Shown in pieces: positions 20,709 to 32,057 of a stretch of 64,000 bases of DNA. Origin of the DNA: Strigamia acuminata (Eukaryota; Arthropoda; Chilopoda; Geophilomorpha; Linotaeniidae). Both the position numbers and the translations under genes were made by a program. The notes under the pieces are model-generated. The model saw nothing but the letters and a program-made list of their open reading frames with translations, was not told the DNA's origin and made no database searches. Each line of letters starts with the position of its first letter. Within the stretch, counting starts at the first letter, position 1. Location of the stretch: NCBI GenBank assembly GCA_949358305.1, contig OX442314.1, positions 55,933,369-55,997,368 on the forward strand, in the 5' to 3' direction.

Positions 20709-21182
20709 CCTCCAAATCGGTGTTCTGGTAACAAAAACAAACTGGTTTTTACCACAAAACATCTTGATTGTCCACTTGCAGAAGGACAAGCTCCGAGCCC
20801 GCCGCCACTTTGCATTTGTAAAGATGACAAAAGTTGCGAGCGAAATCCGGCGCAGGCAGCGTCATTCCTTCTGCGAGTTGGTTCTTCAATACTCGAAAAA
20901 TGTTGCATTTTTTCAAATACATAGTTTAAATAATTTAAAATAGTGAAGAAAAATGGGTTTCTTGAGTAATACTCAATTTTGGTCACAACGTGGCCTTTAT
21001 TGCAATGACCGATTTCAGAGTCTGTGGGAAAAACCACGTGAGGATCTGGCTCTGTGGATGAAATGTCATCAAAATAGAAAGTCCTCCATGTCTTTTTCCG
21101 TTGGAATCAAAACCATGGTGAGAGCGCAGCCGTCAGTTACTTGGTGGCATCTGTTGACTGCGACTCCTTGTTTCCCGCCATG

Positions 21183-22871
21183 TCAGGCCAGCCACCAAAC
21201 TCGTTGGCTGCAAGCATAGCCTGCATCATGCTGTGTTGGGCGGCGGCGATCGTTTCCATTGCTGCCTTGGCGGCTTCCACCTTCAAAGTGTGCGCCTCCG
21301 CAGCCCCAGCAACCGCCAACTCTTGGTTTGGTCGCATAATCTTTGAGCCTATTGCTCGGGACTAGCGCCTTCTCGTTGCTTTCTGCGGCCTTTGTTGCTG
21401 CTATCGCAGCGTTTTTAGGCGCAAGGAACAATGTTAGATTGCTTGGATTTCTTAATCCAAACGGGACAAATTCAGGTTTGTCTACACCTGCAGCATTTGG
21501 TATTGTTACCATTTGCTGGTTGGATTTTTGAATTGGCGTAACAGTTTCTGTTTTTGCCGCCTCGATGATTGCTGCATTTGTCACAGTTTCCTGATTTATA
21601 ATCGCGGCCTCCGTAGCAATGCAAGCTTTCCTGAGCGACGCCCAAGTGTTCTCCAAATTAATGGCATTTGCGACCATGTTCTTGGCCGCTGGGCGCAGAA
21701 TTGCCAGCACTTTCTGAATTTGCTGGCTCTCGTGCACAGGAATAGTCAATTGAGCATATAACTTCTCGAGTCTTATCACCACTTGGGTGGCGAACTCATG
21801 AGACAGTTGCTGTGTTTTAGCAATTTCTGCTAAAAGCAGCGCATCGCTCGGACGAAAATGGGTGATAAATTCATGTTCGAATTCCTCCCAATTCGTCTTG
21901 GCATGAGAAGAGAACCATGTGGCCGCATCTCCTCGGAAAAACTTAAACAAATGCTCAGCAAGCACTTGGTTCAGATAGGGCAAAGCAAAGCGTAGAGAAC
22001 GTTTTAAATCAATAAGGAAAGACTTAGCTTTCGTTTTGTCCCCTGCAAACGCTTCAATTCCAATGGATTTGACTCGTTTACTTAGCTCTACTTCATCCAT
22101 TGGCCTGGGAGCAGGCATAGCCTGGTCAGTTTTGTGAAGAAACTTTTCTCCCCAAGCCAGAAAAAGAGGATTTCCAGTCGTAGGCGTTGAGCCTGTGCTG
22201 GATCCAGAGTTTGGTGTTGTCACGGTGGGAGAAATCGTGTTTGAGATTGCAGATTGTGCCCTCAAATTCGATTGTCCAGCCGCCACCACGCCGTCGACGA
22301 TAGCCTTTTGATTGGCCAGCATCTTCAGCAAGCTTTCGTTGGATAGTTTAGCCGAATCTAACTCTTGCAAAGCATGAGTCAAACGGTCGCTGATATCCGC
22401 AAATTCTGTGCGCGTCTGACTTAATTGACGCACAGTGTTATCCGATTTGTCTTGGAGTTCCACCAAGTGATCGGCTACTTTCAGAAGCGTGTCTTCCCAC
22501 ACTTCGTAGGTTGTCATATCATCGATAACTAGATTAAAGACGTTGCAAGTCGTTTCAAGCATCGCTTGATCCAACAATTTAACTTTAGGACTTGACATAT
22601 CGTCGTTTGAAGAAGCAATCGAATTGTTATCCGAGTCGTTCAAATCTGAATCCGTTTCGGGTGTGGAAGAATTAGGTGCAGGAGAGTCCCACGTGGTCTT
22701 ACCAGTTCTGGTCGCTGGCATTGACACAATGTGACCAAAAGGCAGGACCGCAGCTTGCAAGTGAACAAGTGGAATTAAGTCACGACCAATGAGGAGACAG
22801 GAGATTGGGCTCAAGTAGCCATTCCTGAGAAAGGGATTAGTGATGTCACTTCCCCCCCCCTGGTTTCCCAT
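21183..22871 (-). CDS. Gypsy-A Gag, 562 aa
   Basis: Central region (about residues 280-440) has the Ty3/Gypsy gag pattern: FLIDLKRSLRFALPYLNQ, FKFFRGDAATWFSSHAKTNW, EFEHEFITHFRP. A predicted helical, polar stretch lies at about 120-200. Near the C-terminus WGCGGAHFEG looks like the start of a CCHC knuckle that is then broken (no final H and C in frame), and the ORF ends about 40 residues later; a frameshift there is likely. The start may be a later ATG (for example the MPATRTGKTTW methionine), because the first 50 residues are unlike gag. Confidence 0.75.
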   Translation of the reverse strand: MGNQGGGSDITNPFLRNGYLSPISCLLIGRDLIPLVHLQAAVLPFGHIVSMPATRTGKTTWDSPAPNSSTPETDSDLNDSDNNSIASSNDDMSSPKVKLLDQAMLETTCNVFNLVIDDMTTYEVWEDTLLKVADHLVELQDKSDNTVRQLSQTRTEFADISDRLTHALQELDSAKLSNESLLKMLANQKAIVDGVVAAGQSNLRAQSAISNTISPTVTTPNSGSSTGSTPTTGNPLFLAWGEKFLHKTDQAMPAPRPMDEVELSKRVKSIGIEAFAGDKTKAKSFLIDLKRSLRFALPYLNQVLAEHLFKFFRGDAATWFSSHAKTNWEEFEHEFITHFRPSDALLLAEIAKTQQLSHEFATQVVIRLEKLYAQLTIPVHESQQIQKVLAILRPAAKNMVANAINLENTWASLRKACIATEAAIINQETVTNAAIIEAAKTETVTPIQKSNQQMVTIPNAAGVDKPEFVPFGLRNPSNLTLFLAPKNAAIAATKAAESNEKALVPSNRLKDYATKPRVGGCWGCGGAHFEGGSRQGSNGNDRRRPTQHDAGYACSQRVWWLA

Positions 22872-24921
22872 TGGTAGAAAAATTAAATTAATTCATGGAA
22901 TTGATTTCCCAGAGTTCCAAGAAAATGTCAAAATTTAAAATTCCAATCATTCTCGAAAATTCCGAGATTTCCACATGTTTTTCTATTGTTTTCAGGTCGC
23001 CATCTTGATTTTTTGACAAAAAATAAAACTTTGACCAATATAAATGTCGAATTTTCTCCATTTCTGAAGAGAAACAACATTTTTTGAAAGCAAAATAGAA
23101 ATTTGTTTGGAACTAGAAGTTCTGAACCAGATCAAAATGGTCTGATTCCACAAAAACATGACTTTTGTGCTTTTCTAAAAAAACACGAAATCATGTCTGT
23201 AGAACTTCGAAATTTTCAAACCAGTTAATTTTATCATTGTTGGCAACAAATAACAAAATCAAACCGCGCTAGCGCGCAGACAAACCGATTCCTGATGCCT
23301 CGCAAGAAGAAACAGAGGAAGAAAGATAAGAAAATAAAAATAAAAAATTACAAAATACTGGGTGTTTTTTAATCTAAAAGACACTCAAAAAGTTCCAATT
23401 TTTAGCAGAAGGTTTTTGCAGATATTTACACTACGGGGATATTGTTGCAATCTCTTCTTCTGCCCCAAGAGACCAACAAACGCGCCCGCTCACCCCTTTC
23501 GGAGACTCATTCCAGTCTGCACGAGGCTGCCTTTCGACAGAAACGTGCCTACACTGAGATGTCTGTTCATCCCAATGAAATGGTGTTTTTTGTGGAACAG
23601 TCAGTTGCACTTAAAGTAAGAAGGAAATGCATCTTCTGTCCCTAGTCGCCTTGGGTCCCACCCTTCAGCCGCCATTGTGAAGCCATATCGCCCTCCATTT
23701 GACGCTGTATACAACCCGGCATTTGAGGTGATCATTACCACTGTCAGGTGTGGAGTCCCAAGAAAACCATGAAAATCATAGATAGGGAAGTTTAGAGAAA
23801 AAGTAAAAAATGAAAAAGATGTAAAAACAACTAATTTCCAAATTACAAAGATTGCTCCAGACTGTGGTTCGAGCACAGTCCTTTAACAAACTGCAGTAGC
23901 CCAGAAATCAAGCAAGAGTGAATAAAATTCAGAAACAAAAGTTACAGGCTAGATTCCCAATCTTTTTTCAAAGTTGGTAGCTACCTGAACGTACAGATAT
24001 CGTTCCTACGCCCTAACGAACTCTCTGTGCCATTTGAGCACTTCACCATCGGTATCCCCGTACCTCCGGCAGCTCTCCCTGCTGTCCGTGTCCCAATTTC
24101 AGCAACTCTTGGGTTAAATACGTTAACTTGCAGTTGCCTACCAACCAGTACACGGGACAGGGTAGGATTATGACCGATGTGAACCCGGATGAGCGCCTTG
24201 AGCAGCCACAACGCAACCCATAAATTATGAGTCGCAACAAAAATCAAGGCAGTCTTCCCATGTGTGCGGACACTTCGCTGCTACTCGGGTCCAACTACAC
24301 GCCAACTCACCGCACGTGACTGTTCCCGCGCCAGCGACCACTAAGCTAGCAACCTGCATCCAAGCGACTAAACGTCCTACAAGAAATTTGGTGTCACTCA
24401 AAGCTCAGTTCAACATCGCCTCCTCGCCCGGCCCATAATGGAACCAGTGATTGCAGCGTGGCACCTGGAATATGACCGCTTCTCCCCCGTGGGATTTGGT
24501 TTGCTGGTGGCCACCAGCGCGCCTCCTCCACGAATCGAGTTTGAATACGCTGCAGACTGTCCCATTACTTTTACTTGGGCTGCGCACCAAGAAATAGAAA
24601 TAATAAAGAAGGTTTGGAATTATATTCCCCTCCCAACCACTCAGTTTTTTAGGCTAAGCTAGAAAGGAATAGAAGACCGTTGGAAAGTGTGGCTAGTGTA
24701 AGTCCCGGCTTGCCAGTACCCAGGCAAGCTGGACATGCAAAGCCACCAATTTTTGTCTGATCAGGGTCCAATGGTCAGCGATTAGCGGCCGTTTCGCCTG
24801 CTGACCCCCTATCACAATCATGACCAAGGAAATTTCCCCCTCTAGTTGAAAGAAAAAATTCATTTAATATTGTGCTTCACACAATCAGTAAATTAGAATA
24901 GTATTCGCAAGAGAATTCAAA
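22872..24921 (-). other. Gypsy-A long 5' leader (about 2 kb)
   Basis: Unusually long stretch between primer site and gag. No gag-like coding is seen. A plus-strand segment at about 23440-23615 reads like an exon (NKRARSPLSETHSSLHEAAF, FVEQSVALK) and ends at a possible GTAAGA donor, but its family was not recognised; it may be captured host sequence. Confidence 0.45.
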
Positions 24922-24939
24922 ATCCTGGACGGGCCCACA
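24922..24939 (-). other. Gypsy-A primer binding site (tRNA-Pro-like)
   Basis: On the minus strand, two bases after the LTR, the 18 bases differ at two positions from the primer site of Gypsy-B, which matches the complement of the tRNA-Pro 3' end. Confidence 0.65.
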
Positions 24940-24941
24940 AT

Positions 24942-25564
24942 TGTGAGTGTTCGGACGGACGCCACGTGGTCGGGGGAGAGCCACGGAGGCGCTGGACGCA
25001 ACACACACGATAAAACAAACCACGAAATACACGGAGACACAATATAGTTTTAGTTATGGCTTTATTGGATGTCTAGGGGTATGATTGTAGTGTCCCATAG
25101 TGTATTTCCCAAGGCGGCGGTTCCTTCGAACCGTCCCTAATCAGACCGCGTGGCACGGCGGCCATCGGCCGCCATGACACACGAGGTCGGTAATCGGTTT
25201 TGGGCCACGCCGCCGAAGTTACGGTTAACGTCCGGCGGACGTGGCGCAACTGGACGCTCAGGTCCCGGCGGGCGATATCATCGCCACGCCGATAGTTTGG
25301 GTTATCTCAATAGCCAGTTTCGGAGGCGGTCGCAACACGACCGTTCGCCTTGCTGGTTGATCAACAACTCTCTTGTCCCTACGGGGACCAACCACTTCCG
25401 GAAGGGCGACTTCCGGGGCCCGATCCTGCTTGACCAAAGGCCCGCAGCTCCACCTGGTTGCGGGGGACCGCAACAGGCTGCGCGAGATACGAGAGGCGCT
25501 GGAGCTGCGCCAAGTGCATTGCCGTTGCAGTGCAGCGACCCGTGCGCAGGGGCAGCTGGTCACA
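24942..25564 (-). repeat. Gypsy-A 5' LTR
   Basis: 623 bp, same sequence as 17547-18169, followed by target duplication GTTT. Confidence 0.92.
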
Positions 25565-25819
25565 GTTTAAGACGTAAGAGTGGGTTGGGGTGTCGAAGAC
25601 TTTAGAAACGTCCGTTTTGGCAATATGAAGAAATTGTTGGCGGTCACGGCAGAGAACGATTTTGAGGTAGAGCGAACCGATAATGTAAAGAGCGCTCGAG
25701 CCAGGTTTAGAACAGTACTGTTGATGGGAAGTGTTTAACGAGGCGGATTTGCATAAGAATGCAGTGGTCAGCCAAAGGATTTTTTTGGAATCTTTACCTT
25801 CAAGTTCAATTTTTACCAT
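25565..25819 (-). pseudogene. LINE reverse transcriptase fragment (upstream part)
   Basis: Minus-strand coding with KTDVSKVFDTPTHSYVLN, the D-xx-K-A/V-FD-xx-H motif of non-LTR RT. In family order it precedes the 17280-17546 fragment, so Gypsy-A inserted into one LINE copy. The frame does not continue exactly across the junction; the LINE copy is decayed. Confidence 0.65.
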
Positions 25820-27063
25820 TTTTTATCGTTATATAAGTCTACAGGTCTAATCTTTGTGTCATTGTCAGACTATGCGAATGAACGTACTGAATTTGAAAAC
25901 TGGTTGATCGAACACCAATATTTCAGCTGCTCAAAATAATCCAGAACTAAAGCAGGAATGTGCAAGTTTTAACATAATTGGGTTTTTACAACGGTAATAA
26001 TTACTCAAATAATTACTCAGACGTGGTATTGGAAATTAAGTTTATTTTCTAATTTGTCTTCCCAATGTGCGATAACCAACAAGACAAAAACAGCGAACGG
26101 TATGCTGGTTTAGTAAACCATAAGGAAATGATCCAAACTCAGAATAGTTGTAATCTAATTTTAATTTTTTTAAAAAAGCAATCTAACATTTAGCCTTGAC
26201 CAACTGTGTATGAATCGATGTGGAGAGTGGAGAACCGATCGAAGCATGTGCGCCAAACTACCACCAGGCGTAGTGGCTACAGTTGTATCGAACGTGTGTG
26301 AATGTAAAACTAATATCATGTATTAAATGCGATCAATTAAACCAATCTTACAAATTCACACTTTAAAAGGCCGAAAATTCTTATTAAAAATATATACTCC
26401 GTATTTATTATCGTGCGGTTTCTTAACTCACAATCCAAAATGAAAATTCGAATTCGGGGAATGCTGCGGGATTGATTTTTACAACCGGTCAGATCCCGCA
26501 GCTTGTCGGAAATGGCTGTTGTTTGAAACGTGTATTTTTCCCAAATTGAACATCAAACATGAATGGATTTCACTCGGGACTGTGGATAATCATCTCGAGT
26601 AATCTTCTAGACCTATCTAACACTCAATCCCGTATAAAATTCAAACAAGTTCACGGACTAACCGTCAGTCATATTTTATTTATTTATTTATGTTAGATTT
26701 AAAAAATGATTTCAATTCTTACCTGTATTGTAGCAGCTTGTCAGTTGCTGGTTAAGTTATTGGAACACTAACACTGAATCGTTAAATTTTGGAATAAACT
26801 GAATTTCTATTGAAACGTCATTTGAAAAGAAGTGCAAATATATCGTGACTAAAACATTTCAATGCGATGTTTACACATGATTAATTCAGTTCACAATTTC
26901 AATGCGATGATTACATATGATTAATTCAGTGCAAAATTTCAATGTTTGTGTAAACATTAAGCGAAGCAGTTTGAATGCTAAATTATGGTAAATATAAAAT
27001 ATTTCGTGACATGGTATGAAAAGAATGGAGCAATGTAAATGTTTATTCACGAAACGTTGAAAT
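25820..27063. other. AT-rich stretch without recognised genes
   Basis: A two-copy tandem repeat of about 50 bp lies at 26850-26945 (TTCAATGCGATG...GATTAATTCAG). Nothing else recognised. Confidence 0.55.
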
Positions 27064-28263
27064 TCACATAAAAGAAATGGTAAACAAGTATTCAAAATTT
27101 TCTCTTTGAATATTTTTCTTTTCATAAAACGTTGTCAAACACTGTGCATAAAATTGATTGGATTGTGCAACATTTTCAACTTTATTCACATTTTTGGAGA
27201 GAGCTGAAGCGGAACTGTGATTATTAGACTTGTAATTGGTTTTCTTCACCTCTGCCTTTTTGGTATTGGGGTTTTCCATCGACTCTTGCTGTATTTTGTT
27301 GGTTTTGTCTGCGGCCTCCGTACGCTCCCTCATTGCTACCTGGAATCTGAAGAAATCAAGAAATTCTTTTACTTTCCACGGCGCATCTCCTCGTGGACGC
27401 GCAAAATCGTGCTGAATACTGTTTGGTACAGCACGAGCAAGTATTGGGCACAACAATGGGCCAAAGGTTTCCGCCGGTACGCCGAAGTTTTCGAGACTTT
27501 TGATGTGGAGGTCGCAAAAATCGTATAGCTTCCGTAATGCCGCTATATCCTCCGCTCGCTTGACTGGTTGCATCTCGAGGAGTTTGGCCATGTGTGCACC
27601 TACAATCTGTTCTTTTTGACCAAAACGATTAGTTAAAAGTTCTATTGCAGTGTCATAGTTGAGTTCCGTCACGGTGAGCCCGCTGATCGCATTTGCCGCC
27701 AGTCCTTTGACGAGTGAGCGCAAACTTGGCGGTTTTGGGTAAAGCTGTATTGTTGTGCACGCTCAATTCAAAATCGGACCAGAACCCCGTCCAGGTTTCC
27801 GGCGTGCCTTTAAACTTGGCGACCTCGAGCTTCGGCAGTTTCATCACTGCACATTGCGGTTGAATTGGGTTTGGGTTTGGGTTTAACGGGAGGTTAGCAT
27901 TCAAATTTACGAGTGGTACTTGCGGTGGTATTTGCTGTGGTGGTGTTTGTTTCATTTGCGTGAGTTCTTTTAAGGCGACTTGGAGTGTGATTTGTGCGGC
28001 GGTCATTTTGTCTTGGAGTACTTCCGCTTCGAATTCGTCTTGGTCCACCTCGTTCACGTCGGTGATTCCGTCGGCGATTATTGTGTCCAGTTTATCGATT
28101 TTCAAACGTTTTGTGGTTAGTTGGGCTTGTATGCATAATAAGTAAACCGTACCTCGTTGAGGGGATCCTCGGCCATTTCTTTCTTCAGTCTCTCAAAAAG
28201 CGCATGCACGCTTCTTTTTTGTGTTTCCCTTTGTGCACGACTTCTCTCCAAATCGTCCATTTT
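27064..28263 (-). pseudogene. BEL-5 gag, frameshifted and truncated
   Basis: BEL/Pao gag starting with MDDLERSRAQRETQ at 28263, just inside a primer site. Conserved blocks are KLPKLEVAKFKGTPETWTGF, SDFELSVHNN and, in another frame, LLTNRFGQKEQIVGAH and LRKLYDFCDLHIKSLENFG. These parallel BEL-4 gag (KLTMKKFSGNPIEWSDFW, LLENRFGRKEVIVNAH). Frameshifts occur near 28140 and 27725. The ORF ends at 27064 before any knuckle, and no protease or RT follows, so the element is 3' truncated. Confidence 0.82.
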
Positions 28264-28292
28264 CGCGTTCTGTTTCGTTTTTTAAGAATAAA

Positions 28293-28311
28293 TCTCGGGT
28301 TTTCGGCACCA
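28293..28311 (-). other. BEL-5 primer binding site (tRNA-Phe, degraded)
   Basis: Same primer site as the other BEL copies with one substitution and one extra T. Confidence 0.65.
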
Positions 28312-28616
28312 TGAGACGTTGCACGAGCAACTTGTATAAAATGATTTAACTTAAACGGTTTAAAACGACGGATGGAGTCGGATTCAGGTTGATTGTTGCG
28401 TACTCGAGAAATGATGTAGACAAGGTTACATTTGAAAAGACAGTAAATTTTATTCAAATTTTATTCAAATTTGAGTATATAAAGGCAAAAGGGATTAAGA
28501 TAATCCCTAAATTCCAAGAATACATTAATCCGGGTCACAAGTGAGTTTTTCACTTGCGCCACGGTGGTAAAAGACATAAACTAAATTAGTACATTTTGGA
28601 AACCATCAGTTTCCAC
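28312..28616 (-). repeat. BEL-5 5' LTR
   Basis: About 305 bp from TG beside the primer site to a TTTCCACA end. It abuts a copia fragment at 28617, suggesting insertion into it. Confidence 0.6.
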
Positions 28617-28850
28617 ATCCATCTCCTCGGTTAAATTTGCTTGCCTGAGTGTCAGGGTATACATGTTCTCCTTCATTACTCCCTCTGCGATAATTTCCTT
28701 CATCAAATATACTAGTAATCTTGTCGCCCTTTGCCGTCATTCTTGGAATGGAGAGCAGGTTGCCCTTCAAATGAAGAACATCGAGCAGTGTGATCTTCAT
28801 GGATTGCGACATTCCAAAACGATATTTCCCTTGCCTTTGGCCAGCAACTT
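28617..28850 (-). pseudogene. Copia pol fragment (protease-integrase spacer region)
   Basis: Minus-strand translation contains KGKGNIVLECRNP, then MKITLLDVLHLKGNLLSIPR, the conserved 'DVLYVPxLKxNLLSV' block between copia protease and integrase. No other copia domain adjoins it. Confidence 0.75.
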
Positions 28851-29335
28851 ACTTGTTAGTCCCCTTTTTGGCTGTTCTGACCACCGATTTATGTCCCAAA
28901 ACAAACTTCCAATTCTTATCCAGTAATATTCTATCAAAACAATGTGAGTAACAGCATTTGTATATTGATAAAAGTGGGCCATAATTCATAGCCTGACATG
29001 TTTTTGGTCTTCTGATTATGGAAACACTAAAAATGATTGGGGACATGATAAAAAAAACCGTGTTAAAACAAAATAAATTGTGTAGAAACAGAATTGAATT
29101 ACTTTCTGGCCCGTTGTTAAATCAAAACGGTGTAAAAAAAAAAAGAACGACCGTGTAAAATAAAAATTGAGCGTACTTCAGAGTTTCGGTTGTTGTTGTA
29201 ATTTTGTCTGATCGGATCACGTCATTTTAGCGATTTTTGTGTCGCTAAAATGGGTGACCACTGAAGTGTGGTCTCTAAAACAAAATCGCTAAAATGAAAA
29301 ATATTCCCTAAATCATACCCCTAAACAACACTAAT
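28851..29335. other. Stretch without recognised genes
   Basis: Contains a short inverted pair of TCGCTAAAATG words around 29230-29295. No gene or element recognised. Confidence 0.5.
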
Positions 29336-29663
29336 TTAAATTCTCGTAATTTGAAATAAACTAATTCTGGTTGAAAACTAATTGAAAACTGATTGAAATT
29401 TTAGTCAAACTGAACTTTTTCTTTGAGACGAATAAAAACCATGCTTTAAAGTTAAAGACAAGATTTATTGTAACATTATTTTGGGTTTACATACATAAAA
29501 TCAGGAATAAAGGTCAAACTTGATAATTCGTGACACAAAACCGGACTTCCGTACGCGCGTCATACAATCTTGTACAGAAAAACACCGCCTGGATGATGGC
29601 TTCCCCGCACGACACCAAACACGAACGCGCGCCCCATACAACTAAAACTCGCTGGTTTTCACA
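29336..29663 (-). repeat. BEL-4 3' LTR
   Basis: About 328 bp, clearly homologous over its length to 46622-46936 (shared AAGACAAGATTTATTGTAAC and CTTCCGTACGCGCGTCATAC blocks), ending TTTTCACA. The left border is uncertain by a few bases. Confidence 0.8.
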
Positions 29664-29783
29664 CTGGGGCCGGAGTGAGTTCACTCGCTTCAAATCCGTC
29701 CTGAGCTTCAAGAATGCACAATCGTTGCACGGGTCTTCTCAGGACTTTATTAAACGGTAGCTGAATCTCGCATGCTCCCACTC
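29661..29783 (-). pseudogene. BEL-4 pol C-terminal piece
   Basis: Minus-strand ACEIQLPFNKVLRRPVQRLC matches the end of BEL-3 pol ([20 protein letters not shown]). The stop codon lies at the first bases of the LTR, as in BEL-3. It is separated from the rest of pol by the Foldback-like element. Confidence 0.82.
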
Positions 29784-30070
29784 CGGCCAGGGCCAAATTT
29801 GCGCGACCCAAATTTGCGCAGTCTTTTTTTTGGCTCAAATTTGCGCAGACCCAAATTGGCGCAAAGTGGACCAAATTTGCGCCAAAATAAATAAAATGAA
29901 TAAAAATACAAGGGAACCAAATTTGCGCCGGCCCAGATTTGCGCCGGCCCAGATTTGCGCCGGCCCAAATTTGCGCCGGCCCAAATTTGCGCCGGCCCAA
30001 ATTTGCGCCGGCCCAAATTTGCGCCGACCCAAATTTGCGCCGACCCAAATTTGCGCCGACCCAAATTTGT
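29784..30070. repeat. Left terminal repeat array, 16-bp unit
   Basis: About nine good copies in 29918-30067 plus several degenerate outer copies. Because 16 is not a multiple of 3, the array is open in several frames and gives false ORFs rich in NLGRRKFG-type words. Confidence 0.95.
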
Positions 30071-30439
30071 AAAATAAAGAAATAAAAAATATGGATAATT
30101 AAAATAAGCAAACATTTGTGTTATTATGGAGATGTAGGTTTTAATCAGAAAACAAAATAGGTACTGGTTATTTTATGAAAATAAAATAAATCACATCTGA
30201 TTTAAAAGAAAGCCAGTTGATTAAATTCAAGTATTCTTATCAAACTCTAGACTTAAAATAACACCGCCTGATTTGTAAATTCCTTATAAATCAGCATTTC
30301 CCCGTGTCCGCCATTACTACGGACTCGAGACCAAATTTGAATTCAGAAATTAGTTTTAGGCAAATAATAATTAAATTAAATAATAAATCATTTGTCAAAA
30401 TCATTTCACTCATTAATTACATCTGGCCCTCGCCTGTTG

Positions 30440-30513
30440 CAGGGCCATGCCGACCCATGAGGCGAAGAGGTGGCCGCCTGGCTGCCGCCTCTTCATAGGT
30501 CGGCACGGCCCTG
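30440..30513. repeat. GC-rich hairpin
   Basis: CAGGGCCATGCCGACC and its near-perfect reverse complement enclose about 40 bases that pair further. It is inside the Foldback-like element; role unknown. Confidence 0.75.
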
Positions 30514-30679
30514 ACCTGTTGTGACCCCAAACCTTGGTGACAAATTCTGAGTTCTATGAATTTACTTATCTCTCACCAATCTCTCACCAATGGGAGTCCT
30601 TACCGTTGTTTTCTTAAATTTTGTGAAAATAAACTATTTGCAGTTAAAAAATTCATGCACAAGCACCACACGCTCGCCT

Positions 30680-31017
30680 ACGCACGAAACACGCCCGCAC
30701 ACGCAAGTTCTAAGCCGACGCTCACACACGCAAGTTCTAAGCCGACGCACGTTCGACACCGACGCCCGCACACGCACGTTCGACGCCGACGCTCGCACAC
30801 GCAAGTTCTAAGCCGACGCACGTTCGACACCGACGCCCGCACACGCACGTTTGACGCCGACGCCCGCACACGCACGTTCGACGCCGACGCTCGCACACGC
30901 AAGTTCTAAGCCGACGCTCACACACGCAAGTTCTAAGCCGACGCACGTTCGACGCCGACGCCCGCACACGCACGTTCGACGCCGACGCCCGCACACGCAC
31001 GTTTGACGCACGAAACA
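30680..31017. repeat. Tandem repeat of about 24 bp, two unit types
   Basis: Units ACACGCAAGTTCTAAGCCGACG and ACACGCACGTTCGACGCCGACG alternate irregularly. Open frames inside are repeat artefacts. The array ends just before the RING reading frame. Confidence 0.9.
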
Positions 31018-31042
31018 CGCCTGCACATGCACGTGCGCAACA

Positions 31043-31415
31043 AATGAATTAAAAATTGATCCGAATGTGCCTCGTCGGCTGCGTGGTCGTCTGCGCACAC
31101 GTCCTTTGCCACAAGAACCATTACTCGAACCTGTGCCACAAGAACCATTGCCGGAATCTGTGCCAGACGAGCCATTGCTGGAACCTGTGCCAGAGCCAGC
31201 GCAACCTTTCAAGCGAAGTTTGCGCCACCGTCGATCCCCAGATGCGGATGCTGATCTGCAACTCCCCCCTCCTCAACGACGCCACACTCGCAGGAACATT
31301 GCCACCTTGCTTGCCACCCGCGTTCAAGCTGTGGTGGAGTTGGACGACGATGAGGATTACGGTGTGACACCTGATGACTGGGATGACATGCGTGAGCGTC
31401 AAAGGCTGCAGTATA
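31043..31415 (+). pseudogene. RING-finger protein, N-terminal part (split gene)
   Basis: Plus-strand frame with a Pro/Glu repeat (QEPLLEPVPQEPLPESVP), an Arg-rich stretch (RRHTRRNIATLLATRVQ) and an acidic segment (VVELDDDEDYGVTPDDWDDM). There is no in-frame ATG before it, so the true start is upstream, possibly in another exon or in the tandem repeat. The frame is cut at 31415 by a transposon end and continues at 40470. Confidence 0.7.
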
Positions 31416-31520
31416 CAGGGTGGTGCAGAAAGTCTGGTTCACAGTAAATAATTCCCAAACTATTCTAGATGTTGATTCAGCAAAATGATTGTTAAGGTAG
31501 TATGTCGGGGGAAATCCAAT

Positions 31521-32057
31521 TATGACATCCAATTTGAATTCTGAGGTCATCTTCAAGGTCATTCATATTGTAACTCGAGAACTGTGACAGTTAGAGCAAA
31601 AAAGTGAATTAGAAAGTTGTAGAGCATCATCCAATTAGTTTAGAACTGTTCTTAAAAAAATTATTTCTTAGGGAAAAGTTTTGAGAATAAAGGTCTGAAA
31701 TATTGGCTTACTCAGCATTGTAACTCAGCTTTGTAACTTAAAACTATTGAGGCAACCAAGCTAATCCTCAATTAGGACACTTTATTGGGTCATACTTGTA
31801 AGTGGAAGAGAGGAAATACAAAAGAAAGGAAATAATTTATTTTGGAAATACATTCCACATGATAGTTTTAGGTTACAAAGCTGAGTAGACTAACATTTCA
31901 AACCTTTTTTTCTCAAAACTTTTCAATAAGAAATAATTTTTTTAAGAACAGTTTTAGACTAATTGGATGATGCTCTACAACTTTCTAACTGTCACGGTTC
32001 TCGAGTTACAATATGGATGACCTTGAAGATGACCTCAGAAGTCAAATTGGATGTCAT
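31521..32057. repeat. Long palindrome (MITE-like) inside the left inverted end
   Basis: Arms of about 190-200 bp (31521-31715 and 31870-32057) share GACATCCAATTTGA, TAGAGCATCATCCAATTAG and TTCTTAAAAAAATTATTTCT in inverse orientation. The right inverted end of the host element lacks it, so it was inserted separately. Confidence 0.85.

Larger units (their letters stand above)
17547..25564 (-). mobile_element. Gypsy-A, recent LTR element with deleted pol and extra ORF
   Basis: 8018 bp bounded by two 623-bp LTRs that look identical and by the 4-bp target duplication GTTT (17543-17546 and 25565-25568). Minus-strand order: 5' LTR, primer site, a 2-kb leader, gag, an integrase C-terminal scrap, a 424-aa ORF, polypurine tract, 3' LTR. 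RT, RNase H and the integrase core are absent, so the copy must have been mobilised by proteins from elsewhere. Confidence 0.88.

Noticed and set aside
29918-30067. Regular repeat array that could suggest a CRISPR
   Set aside because: Units are contiguous with no unique spacers, in an animal genome; it is a tandem repeat. The same applies to 57020-57655.
29659-30115. Open frames rich in NLGRRKFG / AQIWAGANL words on both strands
   Set aside because: They are translations of the 16-bp tandem repeat, which stays open in several frames because its unit is not a multiple of 3.
30556-31212. Arg/Thr- and Cys/Val-rich ORFs
   Set aside because: Products of the 24-bp tandem repeat at 30680-31017.
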